This document shows, piece after piece, positions 1 to 5,882 of a DNA stretch of 12,659 bases (position 1 is its first letter; the number at the start of each line of letters is the position of its first letter). Made by a program: the position numbers and the translations under genes. Source of the DNA: Clostridiaceae bacterium (lineage in GTDB: Bacteria > Bacillota > Clostridia > Saccharofermentanales > UBA5734); the NCBI GenBank assembly GCA_012727965.1, contig JAAYFZ010000346.1:1-12659 (forward strand), read 5' to 3'. The notes beneath the pieces were generated by a model. That model was not told where the DNA came from. It was given only the letters and a program-made list of their open reading frames with translations, and did no database searches.

Positions 1-1106
1 ACTTGTCTGAGCTTGGTATGAAAACGGCGGACAAACATAGTACAGGCGGAGTAGCGGATACAACAACACTGATCGCAGTCCCTCTGGCAGCTGCCTGTAG
101 CGTGCCTATTCTGAAGATGTCAGGGCGCGGGCTCGGTTTTACCGGCGGTACTATCGACAAACTCGAATCCATACCTGGTTTTTGTGTAGATATATCAGCT
201 GCTCAGGCAATTGAACAAGTGAAAAAAATCGGCCTGGCAGTTATGTCCCAGTCAGATAAACTAACACCTGCTGATAAAAAACTATATGCTTTGCGAGATG
301 TAACAGCAACAATTGATAGTATTCCACTAATTGCAGCAAGTATCATGAGCAAAAAAATAGCTGCTGGCGCTAACACGATCATATTAGATGTTAAGTGTGG
401 CAGCGGCGCCTTCATGCGTACACTCGAGGATGCACGCAAACTGGCAGATACTATGGTTAGAATCGGCAAAATTGTTGGCCGCGAAACAGCTGCCATTATC
501 AGCAGCATGGATCAGCCTCTCGGAAGTCATATTGGTAACAGTCTTGAAGTCATAGAGGCAATAGAGGTTTTGAAGGGAAATATCACAGGAGAGCTGCTGG
601 ACGTATCTCTCGAGCTTGCTGCTCGTATGATGCTGCTTACAAATAATTGCAGCAGTTATGACGAAGCAATCAGCAAGCTAAATAGAGCCTTGAACCAGAG
701 GTCTGGCCTGATTAAACTGGCTGAAATGATTGAGGCACAGGGCGGAGACCATAGCATAATCGATGATTATTCTCTTTTCCCACAGCCCTGCTGTACTATC
801 GAATTAACTTCCGACCAAGACGGTTTCTTAACAGAAATCATGACTGCTGATGTCGGCAGAGCATTTGTAGCGGCCGGCGGCGGACGACTCAGGAAGAATG
901 ATCAGATAGACTATTCAGCTGGAATTATTATGGATGTCAGACTTGGCAACAGAATCAGGAAGGGTGACCGTCTGGCTATGATTCAAGCTGCTGATATAAA
1001 CAAGGCCAAACAGGCAAAAGACATGCTGCGCGATGCTCTGATTATCAGTTCACAAAAAACAGAGGCGAAACCAGTAATAATAGACCGTATCGGCATTGAT
1101 CAATAG
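1..1106 (+). CDS. pdp: Pyrimidine-nucleoside phosphorylase (thymidine phosphorylase family), 5'-truncated by window edge
   Basis: Cytosolic enzyme that splits thymidine, deoxyuridine or uridine with phosphate into free base and (deoxy)ribose 1-phosphate. About 367 codons are visible from base 3 to TAG at 1104-1106. Compared with the usual ~430 residues, roughly the first 70 lie outside the window, so the TTG at base 3 is just an in-frame codon. Visible family motifs are DKHSTGGVADTTT (phosphate-binding loop, residues 10-22 of the visible part), KMSGRGLGFTGGTIDKLE (38-55), SDKLTPADKKLYALRDVTAT, then SIMSKKIAAGA and DVKCGSGAFM, followed by the C-terminal domain. Two loop residues are unusual: Ala in GGVAD where Gly is usual, and Phe46 in GLGFTGG where this family usually has His. 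It heads the visible deo cluster, 70 bases before deoB, whose product uses its sugar phosphate. The family is certain; pdp versus deoA is inferred from overall resemblance to the Bacillus-type enzyme. Confidence 0.93.
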   Translation, partial: LSELGMKTADKHSTGGVADTTTLIAVPLAAACSVPILKMSGRGLGFTGGTIDKLESIPGFCVDISAAQAIEQVKKIGLAVMSQSDKLTPADKKLYALRDVTATIDSIPLIAASIMSKKIAAGANTIILDVKCGSGAFMRTLEDARKLADTMVRIGKIVGRETAAIISSMDQPLGSHIGNSLEVIEAIEVLKGNITGELLDVSLELAARMMLLTNNCSSYDEAISKLNRALNQRSGLIKLAEMIEAQGGDHSIIDDYSLFPQPCCTIELTSDQDGFLTEIMTADVGRAFVAAGGGRLRKNDQIDYSAGIIMDVRLGNRIRKGDRLAMIQAADINKAKQAKDMLRDALIISSQKTEAKPVIIDRIGIDQ

Positions 1107-1176
1107 AAAATTGAACAAGATTGGTAAGTCTATCGACTGTTATTCCCAGGTTTATCAGTATGATAAGGAGAAGCCT

Positions 1177-2349
1177 ATGAAAAGAGTAATCATTATCGTT
1201 CTAGATAGTGCCGGCTGCGGCACTTGTCCCGATTCTTACCTCTACGGAGATGAGGGTGCCAATACACTTAATCACATAGCCCGAGACTACTCGGAGCTAA
1301 AACTGCCAAATATGGTCAGTCTTGGTTTAGGTCATATCGCTGATCTTGACAATATTAAGCCGGCGCCAGTGCCGCTTGGAGCCCATGGTCGTATGCAGGA
1401 ATTATCAGCCGGCAAGGATACTACCACGGGTCACTGGGAACTTGCAGGGATTCGACTTGAGCAAGCCTTCCCGGTTTTTCCTAACGCTTTTCCATCAGAG
1501 CTAATAGAAGAATTCGAACAACTGATCGGCCGAAAAACCATTGGTAATGAAGTTGCTTCAGGAACAGAAATAATAGCAAGGCTCGGTGATGAACATGTTA
1601 AGACCGGCTTCCCTATTGTTTATACATCAGCTGACAGTGTTTTCCAGATCGCGGCTCACGAATCAATAATTCCTATTGAAGAGCAATATGAAATTTGCCT
1701 TGCGGCCAGACAGCTTCTTCAAGGGCAATATGCGGTCGGCCGTGTTATAGCAAGGCCTTTTGCCGGAGTTTCAGGCAGTTACCAGAGAACTTCACGCAGG
1801 CATGATTATTCACTTGAGCCACTAGGGGAAACGCTATTGGACCGTGTAAAAGCCGGAGGTCTTGATGTCAGAGCAATTGGCAAAATTCATGATATTTTCG
1901 CCGGCAGAGGCACTACAGTTAAAATACCATCTGCAAGCAATGCGGAAGGCATTAAGCTGACAATCGAGCAACTGCAACAGGATTTTTCAGGTCTTCTCTT
2001 TGTCAACCTGGTTGATTTCGATATGTTATATGGACATCGAAATGATGTTCAGGGCTACGCTGAGGCCTTGATGGAGTTTGACCGCGGTGTTCCCGACATA
2101 ATGGCTGCAATGCATTCTGATGACTTGCTCCTTATTACAGCAGATCACGGCTGTGATCCGACTTATCCCGGGACAGATCATACTAGAGAATATGTACCTG
2201 CACTATATTGGTCGCCCTCACTGCAGGGCGGTATTAACCTGGGTACGATCAGCGGCTTCGGCTCAGCTGCTGCTACTGCAGCTCAATATCTCAATTTGAA
2301 ATACGAAGATTTCGGTATCAGCCTATATGATCAACTTTTTCCAAGGTAA
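1177..2349 (+). CDS. deoB: Phosphopentomutase DeoB
   Basis: Metal-dependent mutase of the alkaline phosphatase superfamily, interconverting (deoxy)ribose 1-phosphate and 5-phosphate. The open frame reaches back to a TTG at 1096, but the ATG at 1177 is chosen: it has AAGGAG at 1165-1170 with six bases of spacing, gives 390 residues (normal for the family), and starts MKRVIIIVLDSAGCG like known DeoB proteins. Asp10 is the N-terminal metal ligand. KDTTTGHWE (80-88) holds the catalytic Thr84. The cap-domain region includes ASGTEI and YTSADSVFQIAAHE. The C-terminal metal sites are VDFDMLYGHR, TADHG and TDHTRE. No key residue is missing. It lies between the phosphorylase and deoC, all plus strand with gaps of 70 and 58 bases, so it is very probably cotranscribed with them and links their reactions. 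Confidence 0.96.
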   Translation: MKRVIIIVLDSAGCGTCPDSYLYGDEGANTLNHIARDYSELKLPNMVSLGLGHIADLDNIKPAPVPLGAHGRMQELSAGKDTTTGHWELAGIRLEQAFPVFPNAFPSELIEEFEQLIGRKTIGNEVASGTEIIARLGDEHVKTGFPIVYTSADSVFQIAAHESIIPIEEQYEICLAARQLLQGQYAVGRVIARPFAGVSGSYQRTSRRHDYSLEPLGETLLDRVKAGGLDVRAIGKIHDIFAGRGTTVKIPSASNAEGIKLTIEQLQQDFSGLLFVNLVDFDMLYGHRNDVQGYAEALMEFDRGVPDIMAAMHSDDLLLITADHGCDPTYPGTDHTREYVPALYWSPSLQGGINLGTISGFGSAAATAAQYLNLKYEDFGISLYDQLFPR

Positions 2350-2407
2350 TATGCCGACAAAAAGTGTACAATATGATTAAGACATTTCACTTCGGAGGTG
2401 ATAAAAG

Positions 2408-3427
2408 ATGACAACGGAAAACAATGTATCTAATCCGCCGCCATTGACTGCAGCACAGCTCGCAGGCATGATCGATCACTCATTGCTTAAACCGGATGCA
2501 ACGATCGAGCAGGTCAAGCTTGCTTGCGAAACTGCCAGGCAATGGAAAACCGCTTCAGTCTGTGTCAGACCTTCTGACGTATCGCTTGCCGCCGACCTGC
2601 TCAGGGGCAGCAAAACCGTAGTCTCAACAGTTATCGGGTTTCCCCATGGAACGACCAGCACTGCCGGCAAGCTTGCAGAAATCAGGCAGGCTGCTCAAGA
2701 GCACTGTCGCGAGGTCGATATGGTAATAAACCCGGCTCGTCTACTGTCTGGAGATCTGGCCTATGTAAAGGCCGAAATAGCATCATGTGTTCAGCAAGCA
2801 CAACAACTCAAAATGAAAATCAAAATCATCTTAGAGACTTGCTACCTGACACCAAGGCAGATAATCGAAGCCTGCCATATCTGTGAGAAGGCTGGAGCAG
2901 ATTTTGTTAAGACCTCAACAGGCTTTGCCGCTGGCGGTGCCAGACAAGAAGATGTAACTCTTATGCGCAAGTCCTGTAAACCTGAAATTGGAATCAAAGC
3001 ATCCGGTGGTATCAAAAATCTTGATCTGGCTCTTGCCATGATCGCTTGCGGGGCCACACGTATTGGCACCTCATCTACCATTAAGATTATTGAGGAAGCA
3101 AGAGCTCTAGAGCAGAGCGACCGTCTGGCGACACTCTGGGAGTCTTGTTATGATAGGGTTGCCAGAGTTTCTGCTACCAATACTGATCATATCGGAGGTG
3201 ATCCCGGAATGACACATGAAACTTATTATTGCCCTCTGCTAAGCAAGGATATTCTTGATGAACTGTGCCAGAATATCACCTATGCGACCGAGGGTCGAAT
3301 CAGTCGTGATCGTGTTACTGAAGTTAGCAATTGGAGCGCAGCTGAGCGCATTTGTGCCGACTGTGTAAATGCCTACTGGAATAAGAATGATATGCCTGCA
3401 CCCAAGCTGACACAAAATGATAAATAA
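2408..3427 (+). CDS. deoC: Deoxyribose-phosphate aldolase DeoC with a C-terminal Cys-motif extension
   Basis: Class I aldolase that cleaves 2-deoxyribose 5-phosphate to glyceraldehyde 3-phosphate and acetaldehyde. The ATG at 2408 follows GGAGGTGAT at 2394-2402. Residues ~13-235 form the TIM-barrel: catalytic Asp104 (EVDMVINPAR), Schiff-base Lys168 (GADFVKTSTGF), Lys197 (GIKASGGI) and the phosphate-binding end GATRIGTSS (215-223). DeoC is normally 220-250 residues and should stop soon after IIEEA, yet this frame runs to 339. The extra part is a ~30-residue linker followed by a compact segment starting at Met268, with Cys275, Cys287, Cys316 and Cys319 (C-x11-C-x28-C-x2-C), suggestive of a metal site. 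An SD-like sequence and ATG sit in frame at that boundary (separate entry). The aldolase is certain. The extension is a domain I do not recognise; it may reflect a gene fusion, a nested gene or a one-base indel. Confidence 0.93.
   Translation: MTTENNVSNPPPLTAAQLAGMIDHSLLKPDATIEQVKLACETARQWKTASVCVRPSDVSLAADLLRGSKTVVSTVIGFPHGTTSTAGKLAEIRQAAQEHCREVDMVINPARLLSGDLAYVKAEIASCVQQAQQLKMKIKIILETCYLTPRQIIEACHICEKAGADFVKTSTGFAAGGARQEDVTLMRKSCKPEIGIKASGGIKNLDLALAMIACGATRIGTSSTIKIIEEARALEQSDRLATLWESCYDRVARVSATNTDHIGGDPGMTHETYYCPLLSKDILDELCQNITYATEGRISRDRVTEVSNWSAAERICADCVNAYWNKNDMPAPKLTQNDK
3194..3211 (+). promoter_or_regulatory. Strong internal Shine-Dalgarno plus ATG inside deoC
   Basis: GGAGGTGATCC at 3194-3204 followed by CGGA and ATG at 3209-3211. 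In the deoC frame the site encodes Gly-Gly-Asp-Pro-Gly-Met (263-268), a flexible linker exactly at the junction between the aldolase and the Cys-motif segment. It resembles deoC's own initiation site, which has the same TCGGAGGTGAT core and also an ATGACA start. It is at least as complementary to the ribosome as any other SD in the window. Confidence 0.6.
3209..3427 (+). CDS. Possible nested small protein (72 aa), four-cysteine domain, in frame with the deoC 3' end
   Basis: An ATG at 3209 in the deoC frame is preceded by GGAGGTGATCC (3194-3204), complementary over 11 bases to the canonical 16S rRNA 3' end, with GGAGG ten bases before the ATG. Initiation here would give a 72-residue protein starting MTHETYYCPLLSKD, with cysteines at 8, 20, 49 and 52 of the small protein and a Trp/Tyr-containing end (CVNAYWN). 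The spacing C-x11-C-x28-C-x2-C could bind zinc or an iron-sulfur cluster, but no function can be assigned. Possibilities: an independent gene whose upstream neighbour lost its stop, an alternative product of deoC, or a fixed fusion with a relic ribosome site. Out of frame, TGA-TAG at 3151-3156 could have been the original deoC stop before a one-base loss. The ORF and SD are seen; independent translation is inference. Confidence 0.45.
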   Translation: MTHETYYCPLLSKDILDELCQNITYATEGRISRDRVTEVSNWSAAERICADCVNAYWNKNDMPAPKLTQNDK

Positions 3428-3462
3428 CATCGTACCCATCTTAAGAAACCCAGCCGAAATAT

Positions 3463-3504
3463 TAAAAATGGAGATATCTGCAGCTGCAGATATCTCTATT
3501 TTTA
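3463..3504. terminator. Bidirectional intrinsic terminator with a 26-base perfect palindrome
   Basis: Bases 3471-3496 are an exact palindrome (arm GAGATATCTGCAG), flanked by AAAAA at 3464-3468 and TTTTT at 3499-3503, which also pair with each other. Each strand therefore gives a hairpin followed by a U tract. It lies between convergent deoC (stop 3427) and the carboxypeptidase gene (minus strand, stop 3504-3502), and the minus-strand stop codon is part of the structure. It should end transcription from both sides. Confidence 0.85.
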
Positions 3505-4812
3505 GTTTCTACGAATTCTTCTATTTTGTCTAAGGTAATTGATTTTTCTCTGTTGCACAATTACAACGATAACCAGAAATATTATTGACCCGAACAGTAT
3601 TACAGTCGGCCAGAACCAGCTGTCAGCCATGATGCTGGAAACATCATCACTATTGTTGTCTTTTGCCGTTGTGTCTGGTAATGGCGATTCATTCGTTTCT
3701 TTCGAATTCTCAGTAACTGTTGTCTCTATACTTGTTGGATCTGTTTCATTAGAGCTGGAGTTATCAGTGGTTGTTTCATCGATTTCTTCAGGTTTATTCG
3801 TACGATCCTCATAAGCTACTTGCGGTGAGCCAATCTTCCGGGCAGCTTCTTCTAGCAAGGTTCTTGAGTATATCCATGTACTGCCCTGGATCTCGTTATA
3901 AGGGACGCCCATCAGCACGCAGAGCAGTTCCCTATTTTCATGCGTTTCAGCTGCCGATACCAAACAGAAACCTGCTTTGCTCGTTGTACCGGTCTTGATT
4001 CCCTTAACTGAACTTATATAAGGTGAATACAAATATGAATCATCGAAATGCATCAATCGATTAGTATTCATGATCAGATTCCAGCCATTATAGATATGCT
4101 TATTACTAGCAGGCAGAGAATAACTCTCTGCTGATACAATTTCACGAAAAATATCCTGCTTCATTGCGGCTGAAGCAATGGTTGCCATATCCTGTGCAGT
4201 CGTATAGTGATTATCGTCATGCAATCCATGAGGATTCATGAAACTTGTGTTAATAGCCCCCAGTGCCAGGGCTTCAACAGTCATTCGTCTGGAAAACTCT
4301 TCAATAGAGCCGGATAAACTCTCTGCCAGTACATTCGCCGCATCATTACCTGAAGCCAGAAGCAAGCCGGCGAGGGCATCTCTCATGACTATTGTCTCAC
4401 CCTCCTGCAAGTATATTTTTGAGGAGTCCCAGGATAAATCTACAGCCGAAGCCGATGCGGTTAACACTTTTTGGGGATCGTAGCCTGGATCATTAAGTAC
4501 GGCAAGAGCTGTCATGATTTTGGTCGTACTTGCCGGGTAAACACGTTCATTTTCATTATAAGAAATTATCGTCTCACCTGTCTTCATATCAATGACGAGC
4601 CAGGAAGCTGCCGGTATGTCCTCGATTTCAGGCCAGCGGCCAGTGCTATTTGCATCAGCAACAGAATTAGGCCAACTCACGTTGTCTGCCAAAACAGCGC
4701 CAGGAACAGCTAGAAATATTGCAAGTACAATAAATAGTACAGCGACAGGAACTATGACCAAAAATTTAGGCCTGCTGACGCTGTTTAAAAAAGAAAGTTT
4801 TCTCATGGTCAA
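3502..4812 (-). CDS. D-alanyl-D-alanine carboxypeptidase (peptidase S11, DacA/DacF type), membrane anchored at both ends
   Basis: Serine penicillin-binding protein that trims the terminal D-Ala from peptidoglycan stem peptides outside the membrane. The frame opens at 4854. I favour the TTG at 4812 because AAGGA (4825-4821) lies eight bases before it; ATGs at 4821 and 4806 are alternatives, and the ATG at 4854 has no SD. From 4812 the protein is 436 residues. A signal or anchor segment covers ~17-42, ending near AVLADN. The catalytic motifs are STTK (95-98, nucleophile Ser95, Lys98), SGN (154-156) and KTG (273-275). After the catalytic domain there is no recognisable PBP5 C-terminal beta domain. 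Instead come ~60 residues rich in Ser, Thr, Glu, Asp and Asn, one hydrophobic helix (~400-420) and a basic tail ending RRIRRN. The PilZ gene lies just upstream on the same strand. The family is certain; the exact physiological role is not. Confidence 0.92.
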   Translation of the reverse strand: MTMRKLSFLNSVSRPKFLVIVPVAVLFIVLAIFLAVPGAVLADNVSWPNSVADANSTGRWPEIEDIPAASWLVIDMKTGETIISYNENERVYPASTTKIMTALAVLNDPGYDPQKVLTASASAVDLSWDSSKIYLQEGETIVMRDALAGLLLASGNDAANVLAESLSGSIEEFSRRMTVEALALGAINTSFMNPHGLHDDNHYTTAQDMATIASAAMKQDIFREIVSAESYSLPASNKHIYNGWNLIMNTNRLMHFDDSYLYSPYISSVKGIKTGTTSKAGFCLVSAAETHENRELLCVLMGVPYNEIQGSTWIYSRTLLEEAARKIGSPQVAYEDRTNKPEEIDETTTDNSSSNETDPTSIETTVTENSKETNESPLPDTTAKDNNSDDVSSIMADSWFWPTVILFGSIIFLVIVVIVQQRKINYLRQNRRIRRN

Positions 4813-4865
4813 ATATTTCATCCTTATCTTATAGATGACGCCTGGTTGACACATGTATAGTGCAC

Positions 4866-4871
4866 ATTATA
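4866..4871 (-). promoter_or_regulatory. Candidate -10 element for the carboxypeptidase gene
   Basis: The minus strand reads TATAAT here, in the 71-base gap after the PilZ gene. The best -35 at 16-base spacing is TGGAGT (4893-4888), only a three-of-six match, so this may be a weak internal promoter. Transcript start would be near 4859, too close to the ATG at 4854 for a normal leader; this supports the downstream start choice. Confidence 0.3.
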
Positions 4872-4883
4872 AAAAGAAACTTA

Positions 4884-5555
4884 CTATACTCCAGGCGCTT
4901 CTTTTTTTAGAAGCATTCTCTGCTGACGGAAGATGAATTTGTAGAGTCTGTCATCGTCACGTTGACTAAGCTGTATAGTACTCAGACCAGTCAAATACTT
5001 CTCAGAACCATTGATCTCAGTCGATATCACTCTGACAACACGAGCCAATCCTCTAAGAGGTCTGCCCTCATCGAGGACAAGATGAAACTCGATCATATCA
5101 CCGACATGAAGTCTGTCCCCAAGCACAACGCCGAAACCAGAACCACTGACATTTTTGGTAAAAGCCGTTCTAAAAGGCTCAGCATTCTCAATTTCCTGGT
5201 CATCGCTATAAGTCCTGTATGCAAACGGCAAACAGATCGGCAGACGATAATGAGTCCGGCGCTGTCTGGCCTTAAGCTCGCCAGCAATATCTATCCTGAG
5301 TACTTTGATATTATTTTGCGTTTCAATATTAATTACAGCAGCCTGAAATCCAACTATACCGGCTTGCTCATCTACAAAAGAAAGATGTATAGAAGAACCA
5401 GCAGGCAGTGTTATCAGTGAAGATCTGTGAATTGGAGCAGCTATCATTGTTGAGTACTTATTGACAGGTTCAAGCAGCTGGGTCACATAAGGACCTCCAG
5501 CCCATTCGCCTTCTTCATTAAGCAGTATCATCTCAAGCCTGAGACCTGTTTTCAT
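4884..5555 (-). CDS. PilZ-domain protein, YcgR-like (flagellar brake type), c-di-GMP receptor
   Basis: Cytosolic cyclic-di-GMP effector. The open frame starts at ATG 5585, but no SD precedes it. The ATG at 5555 (eleventh codon) has AAGGA at 5570-5566 with ten bases of spacing and begins MKTGLRLEMILLNEEGEW, as the YcgR N-terminal domain usually does. From there it is 223 residues. Residues ~1-95 form the beta-rich YcgR N-terminal domain; ~97-215 form the PilZ domain. Both c-di-GMP motifs are intact: RxxxR as R100-THY-R104 within RQRRTHYRLP, and NxSxxG as NVSGSG (135-140). In known systems this two-domain architecture slows or reorients flagella when c-di-GMP is high. No flagellar gene is visible here, so coupling to motility rather than to envelope functions is inference. 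It is upstream of, and perhaps cotranscribed with, the carboxypeptidase gene 71 bases downstream. Confidence 0.88.
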   Translation of the reverse strand: MKTGLRLEMILLNEEGEWAGGPYVTQLLEPVNKYSTMIAAPIHRSSLITLPAGSSIHLSFVDEQAGIVGFQAAVINIETQNNIKVLRIDIAGELKARQRRTHYRLPICLPFAYRTYSDDQEIENAEPFRTAFTKNVSGSGFGVVLGDRLHVGDMIEFHLVLDEGRPLRGLARVVRVISTEINGSEKYLTGLSTIQLSQRDDDRLYKFIFRQQRMLLKKEAPGV

Positions 5556-5633
5556 ATCAGAGAAGTCCTTCATCATAACCCCCATGTCTGAATTCGGCTA
5601 AGCAGCAAATTATGAGTGATAAATCTGAAGTCC

Positions 5634-5639
5634 ATTATA
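5634..5639 (-). promoter_or_regulatory. Candidate -10 element upstream of the PilZ gene
   Basis: The minus strand reads TATAAT here, about 50 bases before the longest possible PilZ start and 80 before the preferred one. No convincing -35 is found at 16-18 bases spacing. The position in the gap between divergent PilZ and tRNA genes is right for a promoter; strength is uncertain. Confidence 0.25.
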
Positions 5640-5670
5640 CACTATCAACACAATTATCGGCATACATAAA

Positions 5671-5701
5671 TTGATGCTTGCATCTATTCCCTCTTTATGA
5701 T
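5671..5701 (+). promoter_or_regulatory. Candidate promoter for the tRNA-Gln gene
   Basis: TTGATG at 5671-5676 and TATGAT at 5696-5701, separated by 19 bases, longer than the ideal 17. An overlapping GATAAT follows at 5699-5704. It would start transcription about 50 bases before the mature tRNA 5' end, leaving a leader for RNase P removal. No other plausible plus-strand promoter was seen in this 170-base gap. Confidence 0.3.
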
Positions 5702-5759
5702 AATATTTTCTCTGCTGAGGAAATGAACAATTACTTATTTCTGAGGCAATAGCAGATTT

Positions 5760-5833
5760 TGCCGGATAGTGTAACGGTAGCACTACTGACTCTGACTCAG
5801 TCTGTCTGGGTTCAAATCCTAGTCCGGCAGCCA
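5760..5833 (+). tRNA. tRNA-Gln (anticodon CUG)
   Basis: A full cloverleaf folds by hand. The acceptor stem TGCCGGA (5760-5766) pairs with TCCGGCA (5823-5829), discriminator G5830 and an encoded CCA at 5831-5833. The D stem is GTG/CAC (5769-5771 and 5781-5783). The anticodon stem ACTGA/TCAGT (5785-5789 and 5797-5801) encloses loop CTCTGAC with anticodon CTG at 5792-5794, reading CAG. The T arm is CTGGG-TTCAAAT-CCTAG with one G-T pair. The U1-A72 end is typical of glutamine tRNAs. It stands alone, with its own terminator and no neighbouring tRNA genes in view. Confidence 0.95.
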
Positions 5834-5837
5834 TCTT

Positions 5838-5873
5838 AAAACCACTGGAACCACAGCGTTTTGGTGGTTTTTT
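5838..5873. terminator. Terminator after tRNA-Gln, probably also serving the ROK gene on the minus strand
   Basis: AAAACCAC (5838-5845) pairs with GTGGTTTT (5864-5871), followed by more T to 5873 on the plus strand. A second AACCAC at 5849-5854 can instead pair with the same 3' arm through a nine-base loop, giving a tighter hairpin. In the minus direction the arm ends in UUUU, so it can also stop transcription from the ROK gene that ends at 5883. Plus-strand termination is well supported; bidirectional use is inferred. Confidence 0.7.
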
Positions 5874-5882
5874 GTTGTTTAC

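Noticed and set aside
203..508. Antisense open frame within the phosphorylase gene, and similar shadow frames elsewhere (for example 4962-5420 and 8836-9264)
   Set aside because: Each lies opposite a well-identified conserved gene, lacks a good ribosome site and resembles no protein family.
1096..1176. TTG-initiated 27-residue N-terminal extension of DeoB
   Set aside because: It overlaps the upstream stop, has no SD, and the ATG at 1177 has AAGGAG and begins the conserved DeoB N-terminus.
4902..4908. Run of seven A residues near the PilZ 3' end (minus strand) as a slippage or frameshift site
   Set aside because: It lies nine codons from the stop, within LLKKEAPGV; no extended alternative frame or frameshift signal was seen.
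5610..5834. 74-codon minus-strand open frame starting MAAGLGFEPRQTESESVV
   Set aside because: It is the antisense translation of the tRNA-Gln gene, a familiar spurious ORF type; the rest runs through the non-coding gap with no family resemblance.
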